Below, one piece after another: positions 12,763 through 14,172 of a stretch of DNA of 14,172 bases; within the stretch, counting starts at the first letter, position 1; each line of letters opens with the position of its first letter. The position numbers and the translations under genes are program-made. The stretch spans positions 1-14,172 of the forward strand of contig JASHXN010000013.1 in the NCBI GenBank assembly GCA_030043505.1, read 5' to 3'. The notes under the pieces were generated by a model that worked only from the letters and a program-made list of their open reading frames with translations, did not search any database and was not told the origin of the DNA. The stretch comes from Thermoplasmata archaeon. Lineage in GTDB: Archaea; Thermoplasmatota; Thermoplasmata; UBA184.

Positions 12763-14172
12763 CTATTTGGTGCTGTCGCGACGGGCGACCAGCGGCGCCA
12801 GGGCCGTAAGGTCGAGCTCGGCCCACGCCACGGGGGCCGGCACGCCGATCCGGTCGAGCAGCTCCGGGTGGATCTCCCCCAGCTCCGCCACCGTCTCTCC
12901 GGCGACCCGGACCCGGGCCGCACGGCCCGGGACGGTGCCGGCCAGCTCGGTCGGTTCGCGCACCGAGCCGGCATCGAACGCCCGAAGGAGGTAGTCGATC
13001 AACCCCGCCGCCTCGGCGAACCCGGTTCCCTCGCCCGCGACGACCATGCCGGCGTGGACCCGGGTCAGGCCCCCGGACTCGGAGCCGGGAGCGCGGACGA
13101 CGACCGGGCCGACCTCCCCGAACCGCTGCGGGTAGCCGTAGCGGGTGTTGCGGGCCAGGACGTCCAGGTGCGAGAGCAGCAGCCGATCGCGGACGACCGA
13201 GTACTCCCGCGAGACCGGGTTCGCCAAGCGGATCGGGGAGGTCCCCGTCAGCCGGGCGGCCGCCTCGTCGGAGACCAGGACGGGGGTGACGGGTTGCGCG
13301 AAGCCGAGCCCGAGCAGGAGCTCGGCGATCTGATGCTGGAACTTCGACTCGGCTCGCCGGCGGCCCCGGCCGGTGCTGGCCGGCACGACGCCGTCCTCGG
13401 CGCGGAGGCCCCCAGCGAGAACGACCTCCTCCGCCAGGTCGACCGGGGTCTGCAGGTCGGGTCGCCACGGCGGCACGGCGACCCTCCAGCCGCCGCGGAT
13501 CCGTCGCGCCGAGAGGCGGGCGCGCCCGAGCCGCCCGAGCACCGTGGAGGAGGCGAGATCGTCGCCGGAGATCGCCCGCACGACCTCCGCGGGAAGTTCG
13601 CGCGGGGCGTCGGCGACGATCTCCTCCCCCGTCGTACGTTCCTCTCCCGGTCCCGCGACCGCTACCGGCGCTACCGACCAGCCCCGGGAGGCGAAGACGA
13701 CGAGGAGCAGTCCCAGGCCGTCCCGGACCGCCCGCGCGCGCGTGCCGGTCGCCTCCAGCAAGAGCACCTTGTCGCCGGCGCGGGCCTCCCCGGCGGTCCG
13801 GCTGTTCAGCACGGGGGGCACGCTGAGCAGCTTCCCCGCGGCGTCCCGCAACGTGAGGCACTGCTCCCCCGTGCGGCCGAGCGCCCCGTACCGGGCCGCC
13901 ATCGGGTGGTCCCGGAAGAACGCCGTTCCGGGAACCGGGACCGTGCTGTCCAGCGGCACGAACTCGACCTGATCGACCGGCTCGAGCGCGTAGCGGATCG
14001 GCGCCTTCAGCCGCCGAGCCGGGTAGATCCCGAGGCTCATCGTCCGGCGGTCGCGTCCGACGGTCGTGTGCAGTAGTTCCTGAAAACGGACGGCCTCGTG
14101 GAGCAGGCCATCGTCGAGCGAGGTGGCGGTCGGTGCGCGCACGACCACGCCGGCGAGACACGGCCGGATCGG
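12763..14172 (-). CDS. pheT: Phenylalanine--tRNA ligase beta subunit, 5' end outside window
   Basis: The frame is open to the right edge, so 469 residues of the C-terminal part are visible. The archaeal/eukaryotic PheT layout is seen: LLHTTVGRDRRTMSLGIYPA (about residues 34-53 of the visible part), IRYALEPVDQVEFVPLD, PPVLNSRTAGEARAGDKVLLLEATG (the B3/B4-like block), a region with WRPDLQTPVDLAEEVVLAGGL (the B5 winged domain), and the catalytic-like core with RLANPVSREYSVVRDRLLLSHL and RFGEVGPVV. PheT pairs with PheS in an (alpha-beta)2 enzyme that charges tRNA-Phe; the beta core lacks catalysis itself and the subunit carries the editing site. The stop is TAG at 12763-12765. It heads the visible part of the operon with the mutase, epimerase, enolase and rpsB; pheS may lie upstream but cannot be seen. 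Confidence 0.93.
   Translation of the reverse strand, partial: PIRPCLAGVVVRAPTATSLDDGLLHEAVRFQELLHTTVGRDRRTMSLGIYPARRLKAPIRYALEPVDQVEFVPLDSTVPVPGTAFFRDHPMAARYGALGRTGEQCLTLRDAAGKLLSVPPVLNSRTAGEARAGDKVLLLEATGTRARAVRDGLGLLLVVFASRGWSVAPVAVAGPGEERTTGEEIVADAPRELPAEVVRAISGDDLASSTVLGRLGRARLSARRIRGGWRVAVPPWRPDLQTPVDLAEEVVLAGGLRAEDGVVPASTGRGRRRAESKFQHQIAELLLGLGFAQPVTPVLVSDEAAARLTGTSPIRLANPVSREYSVVRDRLLLSHLDVLARNTRYGYPQRFGEVGPVVVRAPGSESGGLTRVHAGMVVAGEGTGFAEAAGLIDYLLRAFDAGSVREPTELAGTVPGRAARVRVAGETVAELGEIHPELLDRIGVPAPVAWAELDLTALAPLVARRDSTK

Noticed and set aside
10865..12994. 709-residue plus-strand open frame
   Set aside because: Antisense shadow of the mutase and neighbouring genes; Arg/Asp/Glu/Pro-rich with no domain pattern.
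12743..14161. Possible N-terminal fusion of about 470 residues to the mutase, since its frame stays open to 14161
   Set aside because: This stretch is pheT in another frame; the mutase has a normal archaeal length from the ATG at 12742, with a ribosome-site-like sequence before it.

Overview
The window is very GC-rich archaeal DNA. Domain-level evidence is direct: a TFIIB-type transcription factor, a PurP-type purine enzyme, an archaeal phosphopantothenate synthetase tail, archaeal-type PheT, enolase and uS2, TATA-like boxes 23-35 bp ahead of several start codons, and a tRNA without encoded CCA that appears to carry an archaeal-type intron. Phylum is inference only: a high-GC, Thermoplasmatota-like euryarchaeal lineage would fit, but I cannot place it from this sequence alone. 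Every gene except the truncated one at the left edge is on the minus strand, so the order of transcription is right to left.

Right block (14172-8796): pheT (5' end outside the window), methylmalonyl-CoA mutase catalytic subunit, methylmalonyl-CoA epimerase, enolase and rpsB form one tight operon-like run with gaps of 20 and 7 bp and two 4-bp start/stop overlaps. It joins translation (PheT, uS2), glycolysis/gluconeogenesis (enolase) and propionyl-CoA/methylmalonyl-CoA metabolism.

Middle block (8795-5548): a TrmB-like regulator with a V4R-like C-terminal cysteine domain, preceded by a leaderless promoter and a perfect palindrome; a small VOC protein with a hairpin just after its TATA-like box and another hairpin after its stop; and a TFB gene with a strong AT-rich promoter, a Pro/Thr/Ala-rich N-terminal extension and a structured 3' region.

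Left block (5547-1): a RecB-family Fe-S nuclease, purP, an ABC-2 type exporter pair (ATPase and permease, ATGA-coupled), an eight-cysteine zinc-ribbon protein, a tRNA-Ser(GGA) gene, a GAF/free-methionine-sulfoxide-reductase-like protein, and, convergent with it on the plus strand, the 3' part of the 4-phosphopantoate--beta-alanine ligase gene.

The most striking observation is the tRNA-Ser(GGA) gene at 1022-1139 (minus). Acceptor, D, anticodon, long variable and T stems are all intact, but the T loop is interrupted by 33 nt that fold into a bulge-helix-bulge-like structure. Removing 1036-1068 restores a canonical seven-base T loop. No stretch over 300 bp lacks a gene; no rRNA, CRISPR array, insertion sequence or integrase was seen.
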